The notes under the pieces were generated by a model that saw only the letters and a list, made by a program, of their open reading frames with translations, was not told the DNA's origin and searched no databases. Shown piece by piece: positions 53,612 to 64,000 of a stretch of 64,000 bases of DNA. Source of the DNA: Rotaria sp. Silwood1 (Eukaryota; Rotifera; Eurotatoria; Philodinida; Philodinidae). A program made the position numbers and the translations under genes. The stretch covers positions 468,118 through 532,117 of the forward strand of contig CAJNOP010000105.1 in assembly GCA_905250075.1 (NCBI GenBank), given 5' to 3'. Every line of letters begins with the position of its first letter. Positions within the stretch are counted from its first letter, which is position 1.

Positions 53612-55219
53612 CATCATCATCCTCATCAATTGCATCTTCACTTTTTGCTATTGAACTACTTGGTTGAAGTTGATGTAAAATTAATGATACACTATCTGTA
53701 AAATCAGATTCAATAGTTTCTAAAGCTAAAAATATAGAAAAATAATTGTATTAATAAGAAATGTTTTTGTTTTGTTTTGTTTTGTTTTTCTAAAACATAC
53801 GTTCATCAGTTGTTATTGGTTTAGATTCAATAATTGTTTTTGTTTCTGATTTTGTTTTGATAATGTCCTAAAATGAAATTGTATATAAATTTTCGAAAGA
53901 ATTATTTGTTAGAAAATTACATGATCATCGGAAATTGTTGATTCTTGAATTGGCTCGATTTTTGTTTTCGGTTGAATAGGAGTTGTCGAATTTGGAATAA
54001 TATCTGGTAAATGAGAAGATGTTTGAGCAGTTTTTATTTGTATTGGTTCTATTCTATCATTTATTTGTGATGGAAGTGTAAATGAACGTGTCATAGTTCT
54101 TGGAGGTTTTAAACGACTAATTGTTCGTTGTGGTGTCTAAATAAATTTTTGTTTTTTTTTTTTGTTCTTTTTAATTAAATCCATACTAGAATTCGTTCTC
54201 GAGGTGCTAAAACAACTTTATCATGTGGTACAAATATTCCACAATTTGTTTTACATTGAAAATATCTTTCAAAAAAAAAAAAAAAAGAAAAGCTGACATT
54301 AATACATTTAATCTTTTTGTTTATTCTCAATACCGAACATTATTCACTTGGCCGTCATGTTTACCATCGGGTTCATCGAGTTCAACACCACAAAATAATC
54401 CTTGAGCAAATTTTACTGCACCTACATAACGAAGAGTTCCATTTTTAAGTCCATTTATTATAACACGATCACCAACTTTAAATGATGATTTACTTTAAAA
54501 AAAAATGAATAAAATAAGTATCACTTTTTTTTTTTTTTCGTTGTATAATATTTAAAAAAACAAAAAGGGAACTAACGTATCATTTCGTACAGCCAATGGC
54601 ATTGGCGTCGTCACAGCTGTTGTTTGACGGGATAAAATAGGTATACCAGTAGTTTCTATAGTTGTATTTGTTCGCAATCGTAAGGGTAAAAATGATTTGC
54701 GTTCAGTAGCAACCTATAATATGTACAGTAAAGAAATAGATCGATTACATAGACAGAGAGAGAGAGACGACACTTGGTGCATTTTTCTATGTTCAACACC
54801 AGACACACATTAATCTATTTCGATATAGTAAAGGAAAGGGAGAACATACCTAATCAAAGAGCAAACGAGCAACATTATATATATGTTCTCTATTTCATTG
54901 GCATGAACATGAGCAGAACAAAGTAGAAAAATAAAACCACTAAAGGGAAGCATCACATGCTGTGAATTAAATGCATATACACGCGCATAACATTTACTTT
55001 TTTTCTCTAGTTATTGTCATCATCTTATTTTCATTGCTGTTAGTAAAAGTTTAACTATGGACATCTTTGATACTATAGTTGATGTATAAGTAACATAAGA
55101 ATATAATCTATGTTAAGTGTCATAGATAGCTTAGACATGTTCAAGTATGCGATATAATTATATTCAGTATGTGCATGTGCTCGTTTTTTTTTTATTTGTT
55201 ATCTTACCGAAACATTCAT
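50829..55219 (-). CDS. CAP-Gly and coiled-coil microtubule-binding protein
   Basis: The minus-strand exons encode a CLIP-like protein that should track microtubule plus ends. Exon 1 is probably 55208-55219 (MNVS), spliced over about 490 nt to 54577-54713. The CAP-Gly domain spans two exons: about 54338-54495 (FKVGDRVIINGLKNGTLRYV, then FCGVELDEPDGKHDG and NNVR) and about 54187-54269 (YFQCKTNCGIFVPHDKVV). The central part is Ser/Pro-rich, with an acidic Asp/Glu run (about 53575-53640) and RKSSIPLTS near 53190, which contains an SxIP motif, the known EB1-binding signal. The C-terminal exons (50829-52700) are coiled coil, for example RVETLEKDKTSLQTVLEIKS. The last exon ends SLNCILNR with the stop at 50829-50831. 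The start and the smallest exons are less certain. Zinc knuckles of CLIP-170 are not seen. Confidence 0.8.
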
Positions 55220-57214
55220 TTGATTGATTAAATGTTGAAGATAATATAATATAATAAGTGTTTATTCAAAACACGCTATGATCACCGGAAGAAAAGAAAA
55301 AAAAACTAAACCTTGTTAGTCACTTAACTAAATGAAGGGTATATAGGTAGGTAACAGACTGTTCTGATGGATAGGATGATTCATTAGTCAGAGGATGTCA
55401 TTGGTAAATAGACTAAGACCAATAAATAAATACTTCAGATGATAGCGCACTCGTCTAAATAAATAAATGATTCAGCAAGTTTCATGGATATTGGCGAGTA
55501 TCCATGAAAATAATGAGCGAAAAGACGAATGTTTTCTATGAGAAATATCATGTAAAAATTCCATAGAACGGAAGAAATTCGTTTTTTTTTTCAAAAACTT
55601 TACAAACCATTGAAGCAAAAAAAAGAAGAAGAAAAATAAAAAAAACTTTTTATGATTGAGATGCGAAGGTGATCGTCTTGAGGCAACTTTGTAAAATGTT
55701 TCTGTTTTGCTCATTATATAAATAGTCTATGTGAATCTATTCTGTCTATACGATTCACTCAAGCGAATAATATACAATATATTATATATTTGTATGATCA
55801 ATTATTTATTTTATTTCGAAAATTAAATTATTCATTAGAACAAATGTGATATTTAATTTCTTAAAATAATCTTTTACTAGGATAATCAATTGATTCAAGA
55901 GAAAAAAATATATATATATTACAATTAATTGAAATATTGATTTACAAAAATTTTCTTTATTAGAAAATCGAAAAAGAAAAAAACAAACTGATGTAATTTC
56001 ATAATTATTCATTCATCAATTATATAGTAACTAGTATTCGTACCTATTTATTTTTTTTTTGTTGATTTCTCTAAATGAACAACTATTAAAGATATTCACA
56101 AGATGAATTGAATAGATGATTACAATAAGTAGCGCAGATAGTAAAAAAAACAAGTGTCATCATCAGAAATAAATGATATAGAATTTATTATGTAAAATTT
56201 TGTGTTTTAAAAGAACCAAAAATAAGAAATACAAATATAATTTTTCTATTATTTTTTATTCAAATTTACATTAGCTATTTATTAGATATCAAGCTTGAAA
56301 TTAAATATTGATTGTAAGTTTAGAGATATTTTTCAAATGATTGCTTAGTTTGAATTAAATAATATAATAAGAATATTAAGAGAATAGAAGATTATTTAAT
56401 GTCAATCAGTACGAACAATTTTACATGCATATTATTATTAAAAAACAAAAAACAACAATATGATACATTAAATAAATAATATAGATAAACAAAAGTAAAT
56501 AGAAATTCTTGCACAAGAGTGAATCGATTGTAGATAATTTTAAAATGTATATCTTTTAAGATATTACAATTAATAGTATCTGAAAAATGAAAAAAATTCA
56601 AGTGTATTTTTTTTTTATTCCTCATTCATTTTTTTGTTGAGTTAGATATATAGTTTCTATTGAAATTTAATTGAAAATGTAGCATTAAACAAAAAAAAAG
56701 TTTATCAATTCATATATTTTTTAACAATCTATTTTTTTTGGTAGAAAACAATTTTTACTAAAATATAAATAAGTCTATAATACGTTTTTTTTTTGAAAAT
56801 CTTATTATAAAACTATTCAAAATAATTTTGATTAAAATTTGATAAATTTAAATAAAAATTTTCAAACAAATAATAATCGAATACAAATTAAAAATTATAC
56901 ATTCTTGATTAATTTAAACTCAAAAAAAAATTCAGTCGAATTTTACATTGATTCTTATCGTTTCTTTTGTAATCAGTTTCAAATTAATAACAACAACTGG
57001 ATTTCATTAACTGAAAATTGTGTATACACACTTCTATAATTTAATTTAGATTGTAGTTAACTATAAATTGATCTAAATTCTAAGACAACTAAGAATAAAT
57101 GTAAATCAATAGCAATGTTTTTTTTTTATTAAGGTCTTTCGAACTAGTACACAACAAAAATAAAGCAAATTTTATTTTTCTTAATAAAACTAACAATTGA
57201 TAAAAAAAAGAAAA
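55220..57214. other. Long intergenic stretch, no gene recognised
   Basis: About 2 kb of AT-rich sequence with poly-A and poly-T runs between two divergently transcribed genes, so both promoters may lie here. Open frames of 60-80 codons have no domain. Confidence 0.45.
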
Positions 57215-58033
57215 ATGTCATATTTTCAATTGTTTTATTTATTACTTATATTTGGATTAATAAATTATTCATATGAATTTAATATACGAATTGTTAATCA
57301 TGAACGTTATATAAGAAATGCACCATTTAAAAATGATACACAAATATTATTAAATCAAATATTTAATGATGAACAACAATTAGATAATGTTATTCGAGAA
57401 TCTATTCGAAAAAATGATGAAACAATTAAAATTTTAACACATAATATAATGTTAGCTGCTGATAGAATGGCTGAAGCTGGTTCAAAAGATACAAAAACAA
57501 TTTCTGAATGGACATATATTCAAAGTGAACTTCGTAAAAGTATTAATTTAATTATTAATGCATATAAAAAATATATTGATTTACATCGACAAGTATGTGA
57601 AACAATTGAAAATTTTGCTAAAAATATGATTAGTAAATATGAAAGTGAACTATCTTCTATTGATCAAATGTCAGTACCTGATTCATCAAATGGTTCTATT
57701 GATACAAATAGTCCTGAATGGAATAAATTTGTTGCAAAATTTTTACATATACTTAATTATGCACGAGTACATCAAGAAACACTTCGTACAGCTACTGATT
57801 GTACTTCAGATTTAATGACACGTACATTATCTCATCAAGCAATGATTATGAATCAACCAGCTATTATTTCTCGTACATTAAATGTTCAAATAAATCATCC
57901 AATTAATCGTCAATATTCTGTAGAAAGTTTTTCTCTTCCTTGCAATAGTATTAATGAAGATAATGGTTATCAAATATGTTCAAATGCTATAGCTGATGCT
58001 ACACAAACATATGCTAATTCAATTCTTGCATAA
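57215..58033 (+). CDS. Secreted helical protein of unknown family
   Basis: An uninterrupted frame of 272 residues. An upstream in-frame TTG at 57197 is not taken as the start, because the ATG at 57215 gives an immediate signal peptide (MSYFQLFYLLLIFGLINYS). The mature part is largely predicted helical by eye, rich in Asn, Ile and Glu, and contains four cysteines (in RQVCETI, TDCTSD, LPCNSI and QICSNA) that could form two disulphides. No domain is recognised. There is no intron and no membrane segment after the signal. The ends of this gene and of the DUF4855 gene converge, with under 200 bases between them. The function is unknown. Confidence 0.7.
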   Translation: MSYFQLFYLLLIFGLINYSYEFNIRIVNHERYIRNAPFKNDTQILLNQIFNDEQQLDNVIRESIRKNDETIKILTHNIMLAADRMAEAGSKDTKTISEWTYIQSELRKSINLIINAYKKYIDLHRQVCETIENFAKNMISKYESELSSIDQMSVPDSSNGSIDTNSPEWNKFVAKFLHILNYARVHQETLRTATDCTSDLMTRTLSHQAMIMNQPAIISRTLNVQINHPINRQYSVESFSLPCNSINEDNGYQICSNAIADATQTYANSILA

Positions 58034-58220
58034 TTTTTCTTTTTTTTTTAAACATAAATTATTATTTTATTTTAGAAATGAATATATATTGAACTAACTT
58101 TTATTTAAATATTATATTCATTTAAATAAATATGTTTAACTTAAAAAACAAAAAAAAATAGAATTTAGAAAATCAAGTATTTCAATTTCAATTTATATAA
58201 TTTTAATTAGTTTTAAGAGA

Positions 58221-60591
58221 TTAATTTGTAGCTGTTACTTCAGATACCATAGTCCACCATCCAGGAAATAATTCATCACGAATAAAATTAAATTTAATAT
58301 ATCGAGTTAAACTTATATTATTAGTATTTATAAATAAACGTTGAGCATCTAATATACGTTCACCTATTTGCATTTGTCCTTGTTCACCAAATAAATTCCA
58401 TTTTAAACCATCTAAACTTATACTAACTTCTACTAATCTTGGTGGACTTATAGACCAATCTGGTTTAATTAATGTCCAAATAGATGTTTCACGAATATTT
58501 CTATTCATTAATAAATCAATAGTAATTGTATATGATTCATTTTTTAACCATCCTGTTATTGATCCTATCATACCAGCTATAACTCCATCAGTAAGACGAA
58601 TACCATCATCAAGATAATTATTAACATTAGATAATGTTTTTGAAGTTGGTGGTGTAAGAAAATAATAATTAATTAAATTTGAAATATCACGTCCATTAAC
58701 AAATGCTTGTATTTCATCAATCATAAACCAAGAATTTGGTTGAAATTCAAGTGTTGCCCAACGAAGAGAATTTGAAAATGTAAATGATAATATACCACCT
58801 TGATTCATATCTGTACCACCAGTTATAATACGATCTGTACATGGATAACTATTTACAATACAATCCGATGAACTATATGGTGATAATGGTATACAATCAG
58901 TACTAATAAGTAGACGAGCTGTATTAGGCCAATGAACAGCTTCATATGAACTACTATGTGAACGAATTAAAATTTGATCTATATATATTATATCACCAAA
59001 ATCAAGTGCAATACGTATATATGAATGAAAATAGGAATTATCTAACCAACCAATAGACATTGATGAATGCCATTCATCATTTGACCATTGTCTATCAGTA
59101 AGTAAACCACGACTAAAATTTGAAATTGTTTCATTTATAATATCACCATATTGAGGATTATAAAAAAACATTGAAGGTGATATATGATATCGAGCACCTG
59201 TACTTATTTGAAGTGCAATACCATTTGATATTTGTTCAATAATAAGATCTTCATCAGTAAGTGAAAGTAAAAAATTTGAATTAATAAATGAAATTCGAAT
59301 TGTTAAAATTTTTTCTAATGATAATAATGAAAATGGTAATAATGTACTTGTCCAATCTTCATCACGCCAATTTTTTTCACCTATTTCAATACTACTTAAT
59401 AATTTCCATATAGAATTATTATTATTTATTATTATAAATCCATCTACTATTATTCGACCAAACCAATATTTATGTTTTAATGACCAATTAATTCGAATAG
59501 CTTTTGGTATTATATTTGATGATATATTAATTATTGCTTGAAGATTTTCATTTATTATCCAAAACCATTTTGTATTTAAAACATATGTTGGTTCAATTCG
59601 ATGATCAGATGTATAATTTCGAATAAGATTACATGCTTTTTTTGATTGAGCTATACTATCATAATTACCAAGAAAATAAGTAGTTGGTACATATTGATAA
59701 CCATCAATATAACCTTGTGCTAAATAATTTTGTAAAATTTCAATGTCATATTCTGTATTAGCTCCTTGATTTATTTCAATTTCAACACCTAAACCATATT
59801 TTTGAGCAAGTTTAGCTGTTGAATGTAATCGTCCAGCATGAAATGTTCCTTGCATTAATGGAGATGAAAATGCATAACCAGGTTGTAAAATAGCAATATC
59901 AATACCTAAATTTATCCAATTATTCCAATTAATTGCATTTGTATATGGTATCCAAAGTAAACGTAATTGTTTTTTATGAATAATATGACTTATTTCTAAT
60001 ATTATTTGTTCATTTATACCATAATTAATATCTTCACGCATAAGATACAAACCCCAAAAATGTAACATATCATATTGTTTTATTTTTTCTTTAATTGTAT
60101 CAATATACCATTGAATAATTTGTTGACGATGATTTTGAATAGATAAATTTAATGTTAATGAAAAATTTTGTTGTCCTATTGAATCTATATATGGTAACAT
60201 AATAATAATTTGTAATTTTTTATTTGATATATTTAATTGTTTTAATGCTTTAGTTAAATTTGATAGAATACCATATGAATTAAAAAGTTTTATTTCAAGC
60301 AAACCATATCCAATCTTGTTCATTTGTTGAATATGTTGTTAAAGAATTTGATGATGTTTTTTCAACAAGAATTGTTATTGTATCAAAAATAATATTATAA
60401 GAATCAATTGTTTCATATGAACCTGTTAGCCATAACATTAATTTTTCAGGTGAATGATTTCCATCAATATAAAGTAATGCATTATGATGAAAACCAGCTT
60501 GAGTAATAGTTGGATAGCCAAAATCTTTTCCATGTACTATATTATTATAGAATATTATTATAATAATAAAAATTGTACTGATAAGATACAT
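58221..60591 (-). CDS. Secreted DUF4855 protein with C-terminal discoidin-like regions (frameshifted)
   Basis: The minus-strand frame begins at the ATG at 60591 (a TTG further upstream is not used), with a strongly hydrophobic signal segment (MYLISTIFIIIIIFYNN). The first part has AGFHHNALLYIDGNH and DTITILVEK. The second has WYIDTIKEKI, FWGLYLMRED, LLWIPYTNAINWNNW, ILQPGYAF and KYGLGVEIEINQGA. This order of motifs matches the DUF4855 family, secreted proteins known mainly from bacteria and of unproven function. The C-terminal 400 residues contain repeated beta-rich, galactose-binding-like regions (DQILIRSHSSS, then DDGIRLTDG and DLLMNRNIRE, then VEVSISLDGLKWN), as in bacterial relatives. A shift of one base near 60298-60311 separates the two frames (DWIWFA then LEIKLFNS). 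No intron of plausible size fits. This could be a lesion or a sequencing error. The body is intronless over 2.1 kb. Confidence 0.8.
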
Positions 60592-61073
60592 AATGATCGT
60601 CAAATTTTTTATCAAATCGATTTGATTGAAATTAATTATTTTGATAATAAAAGAATTGTATATTCATTTTTACTTGCATTTTTTTGTTATTTTATCATTG
60701 AAAGAAATATGATACACAAAGCTTATCAGCCTAATCATGAAATACTTTAATTATATGATATGAGTCTGAAATGATTTTTATTTTCTTTCAAAACTATTAT
60801 TGTCATTTGTAGAATATACTATAAAATATTTAGAATAGAACTAAAATATTGTTCATATTGCTAAGAGTTTTTTGACAAGCAAATTTCGAATACATTCTTG
60901 ACATCTTTCTAGTTTAGAAGAAGTCAATCGTTATATTAAAGCGAAATTTAGTTTTGATAAAGAAGAATCAATATTGGACTGGTAGAACACAAAATGGTCT
61001 ATTGGGAATTCAGTCACAAATAAACGGCGACATTGCTAATGATATGAAAGTCTACAGGATATAAAATAGAGTA
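60592..61073. other. Intergenic, no gene recognised
   Basis: AT-rich 5' flank of the DUF4855 gene. Nothing further is supported. Confidence 0.4.
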
Positions 61074-61081
61074 CAAAAAAG

Positions 61082-61231
61082 CAGGGGCGGCGCGAGCGGG
61101 GGGCGTGGGGGAGGGTACCCCCTTTCGTTTTTTTTGCTCAACAATACCTCAAAATTTGATTTTTTTTCACATTTTCTCCCATTTTTCGAAAGTACCCCCT
61201 CCCCTGCTTTGACCTCTTCGCGCCGCCCCTG
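61082..61231. mobile_element. 150-bp GC-rich hAT-type MITE
   Basis: Perfect 14-bp inverted ends CAGGGGCGGCGCGA (61082-61095 and in reverse from 61231) are flanked by identical 8-bp copies of CAAAAAAG (61074-61081 and 61232-61239). CAGGGG ends with an 8-bp duplication are typical of hAT MITEs. The element is far more GC-rich than its surroundings and has no coding capacity. Confidence 0.88.
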
Positions 61232-61239
61232 CAAAAAAG

Positions 61240-62113
61240 TTTCACTCTGCACATCTCTATTTGAAAATTGACTAATTCTTTTAAAGCTCGATCTCCTTTT
61301 CATTTAATCTTATTCATATTCTCTATATTATGCCCATTGTATTTTCCTCTTGATTAAAACTAATGTATATTGAATTTACTTTCGGATTCGTTTTATTAAC
61401 TTTACAACAATATCTATATGTTGCTTGATTTATTATATGATGAAATCAATCATAACTTTTTGATGAAATTACGAATTCAAAAAAAAAAACAGTTCACTAC
61501 GTTTTGACCTTTGAAAATATACGAAGAAACGTAGTTCATTTGTATCTGAATTATTAGAGCCGCTACTATTTATATATAACTATTTGTCTTTTACGTTTTT
61601 AAAATTTTACATAATTTCATTGCAATAACATTGATAAACTAAGGGTTAATTAAAAATAAAGATTATTTAAATCCATTTTTATGACGATACATCTTAAATT
61701 TTCTTTTTGCGAGAAAAAATCATTGATCTAATTAGAATGTTTTGATATATATTTATTGATCATAAGAAAGAATTTTTATTAAAAAGTTTTAAAATTGATT
61801 CGAAATCTAAATAACAAAAAAAAAAAAAAGAAGAAGGACATGTTGTGTACTAATCAATAGACATCTGTTTTCTATTAAAAATATTTAAAGAAAAATTTCT
61901 ATTTCAATCATTAATGAATAACATATTTCATATTTTATTCTTGAATTTTCTTAATTTAATAATAATAATCCAATTCTTATATGTCTTATGTCTGAAAAAA
62001 ACAATCAAATTCTAATCAAGAAATAACATCTGTTAAATATTTGAAAATATTTTATTTATTAAAATAAGAATATTCTTAATGAAAAGAAAAGAAAAGCCTT
62101 CGACATTGTCAAG
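61240..62113. other. Intergenic, no gene recognised
   Basis: AT-rich upstream region of the repeat-protein gene. No exon or RNA gene is seen. Confidence 0.45.
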
Positions 62114-62120
62114 TATATAA
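62114..62120 (+). promoter_or_regulatory. Probable TATA box of the repeat-protein gene
   Basis: TATATAA lies 43 bases upstream of the ATG at 62163, which fits a TATA box followed by a very short 5' UTR. The assignment rests on position and match alone. Confidence 0.45.
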
Positions 62121-62162
62121 ACTCAATGAAATCTATAGTTTATCACATCATTTACAATCACC

Positions 62163-63697
62163 ATGCATTGTTTCGTATCAACTATTTCAATCATCGTTTT
62201 ATTTGGTTTGATTATTCAAGGTTTTGGTAAGTTAATATTATATAAAAATTTTCAAAAAACAAAAAAGAAATTATTTCTATATATAAATAGATGCATGGAA
62301 ACATCAATCATCATCAAATAATGGTCAAAAACGAATAGAAAAACGTCTTTATAAACGACAATTATCTCCATTGATTCCAGCTTATTCAACAAATAGTTTA
62401 CCAGCATGTGATTATTCTGTATTACGTACATGTGATGCTGTTGCTAATAGTATAACACAAAGTGGTGTACAACTTCAACAAACAATGACTGCTATTCAAC
62501 AACGTAAATTATATGTTGGTAATAGTGTTTCATTATCAGCATTACAAAATGGTGGCATGTGTGTACCAAATACAAATTTATTAACGGCTAATGCATATTC
62601 AGCTATTGATTTAGGTCATATAACACTTCCACAACTTGCAGCCGTTAATATATTTCCAGTACCATCAATTGATACAAATACATTAATTAGTGCTGGTTAT
62701 ATTAATACAGTTGGTCAAACAAATTTACTTACAGCATTAGGTTTACAAGCAAGTATATCTGGTCATATATTACCATCACAACTTTTATCATTAAGTTTAT
62801 ATCCATTACAAACAACATCACTTTCATTAGATGTACTTGTACAAGCTGGTTATTTAACAAATGATTGTATACCAACAGCACTTGCTATATCAGCATTACA
62901 TATTCATTATTTATCAATGAATAATTTTGCTTCACTTGGTTGTCAATCAACTGATTATTCACAAGTATCTCTTACACAATTATCTGATGCTAAATATGTA
63001 TATGGTACATCAAATGTTTTAACACCAGTTGGTTTAGCTGCACTTCGAACAGGTATATTTTCACGTGAAACTTATCAAAAAATTGGTATTTTTCCATTTG
63101 GTTATGGTATTCAAACACAATCAACTGAATATGTTTATCAAGAACAACAACAAACACAAACATCAGTTGTTGTTAATGATCTTGTACATGTTGGTTATTT
63201 ACAATCAAATAGTTATTTATTAACTGGTGCTGCTTATTATGGTATAACACGTGGTTATTTTACAATTGAAAATTTTCGTGATTTAAATTTATGGCCATTT
63301 AGTGGTACACCATCAATGAATATGTTTGTTTCAGCTGGTTATGCAACATATAGTGGTCATTTAACACAACTTGGTTATTCATTATTACATGCACAATATT
63401 TTCCATCAGAATGGCTTCCAAGACTTGGTATTCATATACATGATGATTTTCGTATATTTCATCAAGCTTTACGTTTTGGTGGTTATTTTCGATCGGATTA
63501 TAATGTTGCACATAGTTCAATTCATAGTACATCTATTAATACAAATGTTGAAACAGCACAAGTAAAATATTGATAAATATATATTTTAAAAAAATTTTAA
63601 AAATTTGTATGTTTAGATTGGTGCATTTCGATCAGCAGCTGGTGTAGGTGTTGCAAATTCTATTGATAATGGAAATGTTGTCTATGCTCATAAATAA
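62163..63697 (+). CDS. Secreted six-repeat protein of unknown family, three exons
   Basis: The exons are 62163-62226, 62291-63561 and 63617-63697. Together they give 1416 nt, or 471 residues, with short 55-64-nt introns. The signal peptide is MHCFVSTISIIVLFGLIIQG. A basic stretch follows (QKRIEKRLYKRQ) that looks like a propeptide cleavage site. From about residue 100 to 425 there are six repeats of about 50 residues with the pattern L-x-x-AGY...(L)LT...G...A...G...F/L...L...(F/L)YP or FP, for example TLISAGYINTVGQTNLLTAL and FVSAGYATYSGHLTQLGYS. Without the last exon, the frame would end at a TGA after VETAQVKY. The GT at 63562 and AG at 63616 give the alternative ending IGAFRSAAGVGVANS. No known domain is recognised; the role is unknown, and secretion to the surface or into the gut is only a guess. 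Confidence 0.8.
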
Positions 63698-64000
63698 GCG
63701 TATTTTAATTATAATTCAGTATTATATTTTATACACATTAATAATGTGTTTCTTTTTTTTCTTCTTTTTGATTGAATAAAACGATGGGATAGTTAAAAAT
63801 AAAAGAAAAAGAATTTATTCAGTTTTTTTTTATCATAAAACATATGAAATATAATCAATAAAATCATTTTGAAAGATATTAGCTGAATTTAAAAAGCAAT
63901 ATATTATAAGAATTTATCAAATATTCGATAGTAATTTTTTATTGTATATCTACGCGATAAATCAATGATGGATTTTATGAGGAAGACGTTAAAAACAATC
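63698..64000. other. 3' flank, no gene recognised
   Basis: AT-rich trailing sequence of about 300 bases. An AATAAA near 63774 could be the polyadenylation signal of the preceding gene. Confidence 0.4.

Noticed and set aside
53578..53645. CAT/TCA trinucleotide repeat taken as a microsatellite
   Set aside because: It encodes the acidic Asp/Glu run of the CAP-Gly protein and stays in frame.
57197..57214. Upstream start of the secreted orphan
   Set aside because: The first codon is TTG. The ATG at 57215 gives a proper signal peptide.

Overview
The window looks like accessory-rich nuclear DNA of a small invertebrate, most likely a bdelloid rotifer. Seen directly: AT-rich sequence, spliced genes with many introns of about 50-65 nt, animal-type genes (alpha-tubulin, ubiquitin, arrestin-like, CAP-Gly protein), a dense mixture of decayed transposons, and repeated TGTGGG-like tracts. 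TGTGGG is the telomeric repeat reported for the bdelloid Adineta vaga. Two genes also belong to families that are mainly bacterial, fungal or protist (a GPR1/FUN34/YaaH-type transporter and a DUF4855 protein), which fits the known richness of bdelloids in horizontally acquired genes. The species assignment is inference.

Layout. 1-5 kb: a foldback MITE, then a divergent eight-exon alpha-tubulin gene with a tRNA-like gene in one intron. 6-12 kb: a dead Tc1/mariner-type element, an element with hAT-like ends holding a large inverted repeat, a fragment of a coiled-coil gene, and a short MULE-like element with 9-bp target duplications. 12-17 kb: no gene recognised. 17.2-20.6 kb: a 3.4-kb non-autonomous hAT-like element with perfect 24-bp terminal repeats, an 8-bp target duplication and dense GGATCC arrays at both ends. 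20.8-21.5 kb: the intronless transporter. 22-26 kb: a piggyBac-like MITE that interrupts an arrestin-domain gene, a LINE endonuclease fragment, and a G-rich foldback. 27 kb: a two-unit ubiquitin gene whose second unit is divergent.

29.3-45.3 kb: one very large minus-strand gene with dozens of small exons. It begins with a signal peptide, continues with repeated beta-rich modules ending in a T.DG.PP signature, and has a proline/glutamine-rich half built from repeated mini-exons. Its family is not recognised. 46.8-49.5 kb: a LINE reverse-transcriptase remnant and a broken IRG-type GTPase. 50.8-55.2 kb: a minus-strand CAP-Gly/coiled-coil gene. 57.2-63.7 kb: three genes for secreted proteins, namely an orphan, the DUF4855 protein (with a frameshift) and a six-repeat protein with a clear TATA box, plus a 150-bp hAT MITE.

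The most unusual signals are: (1) at least eight telomere-like G-rich/C-rich hairpins in the first 29 kb, all in G-then-C order, several of them lying exactly at the broken edge of a gene fragment; (2) the hAT-like element with its GGATCC arrays; (3) the modular mini-exon gene; (4) the probable bacterial DUF4855 acquisition.
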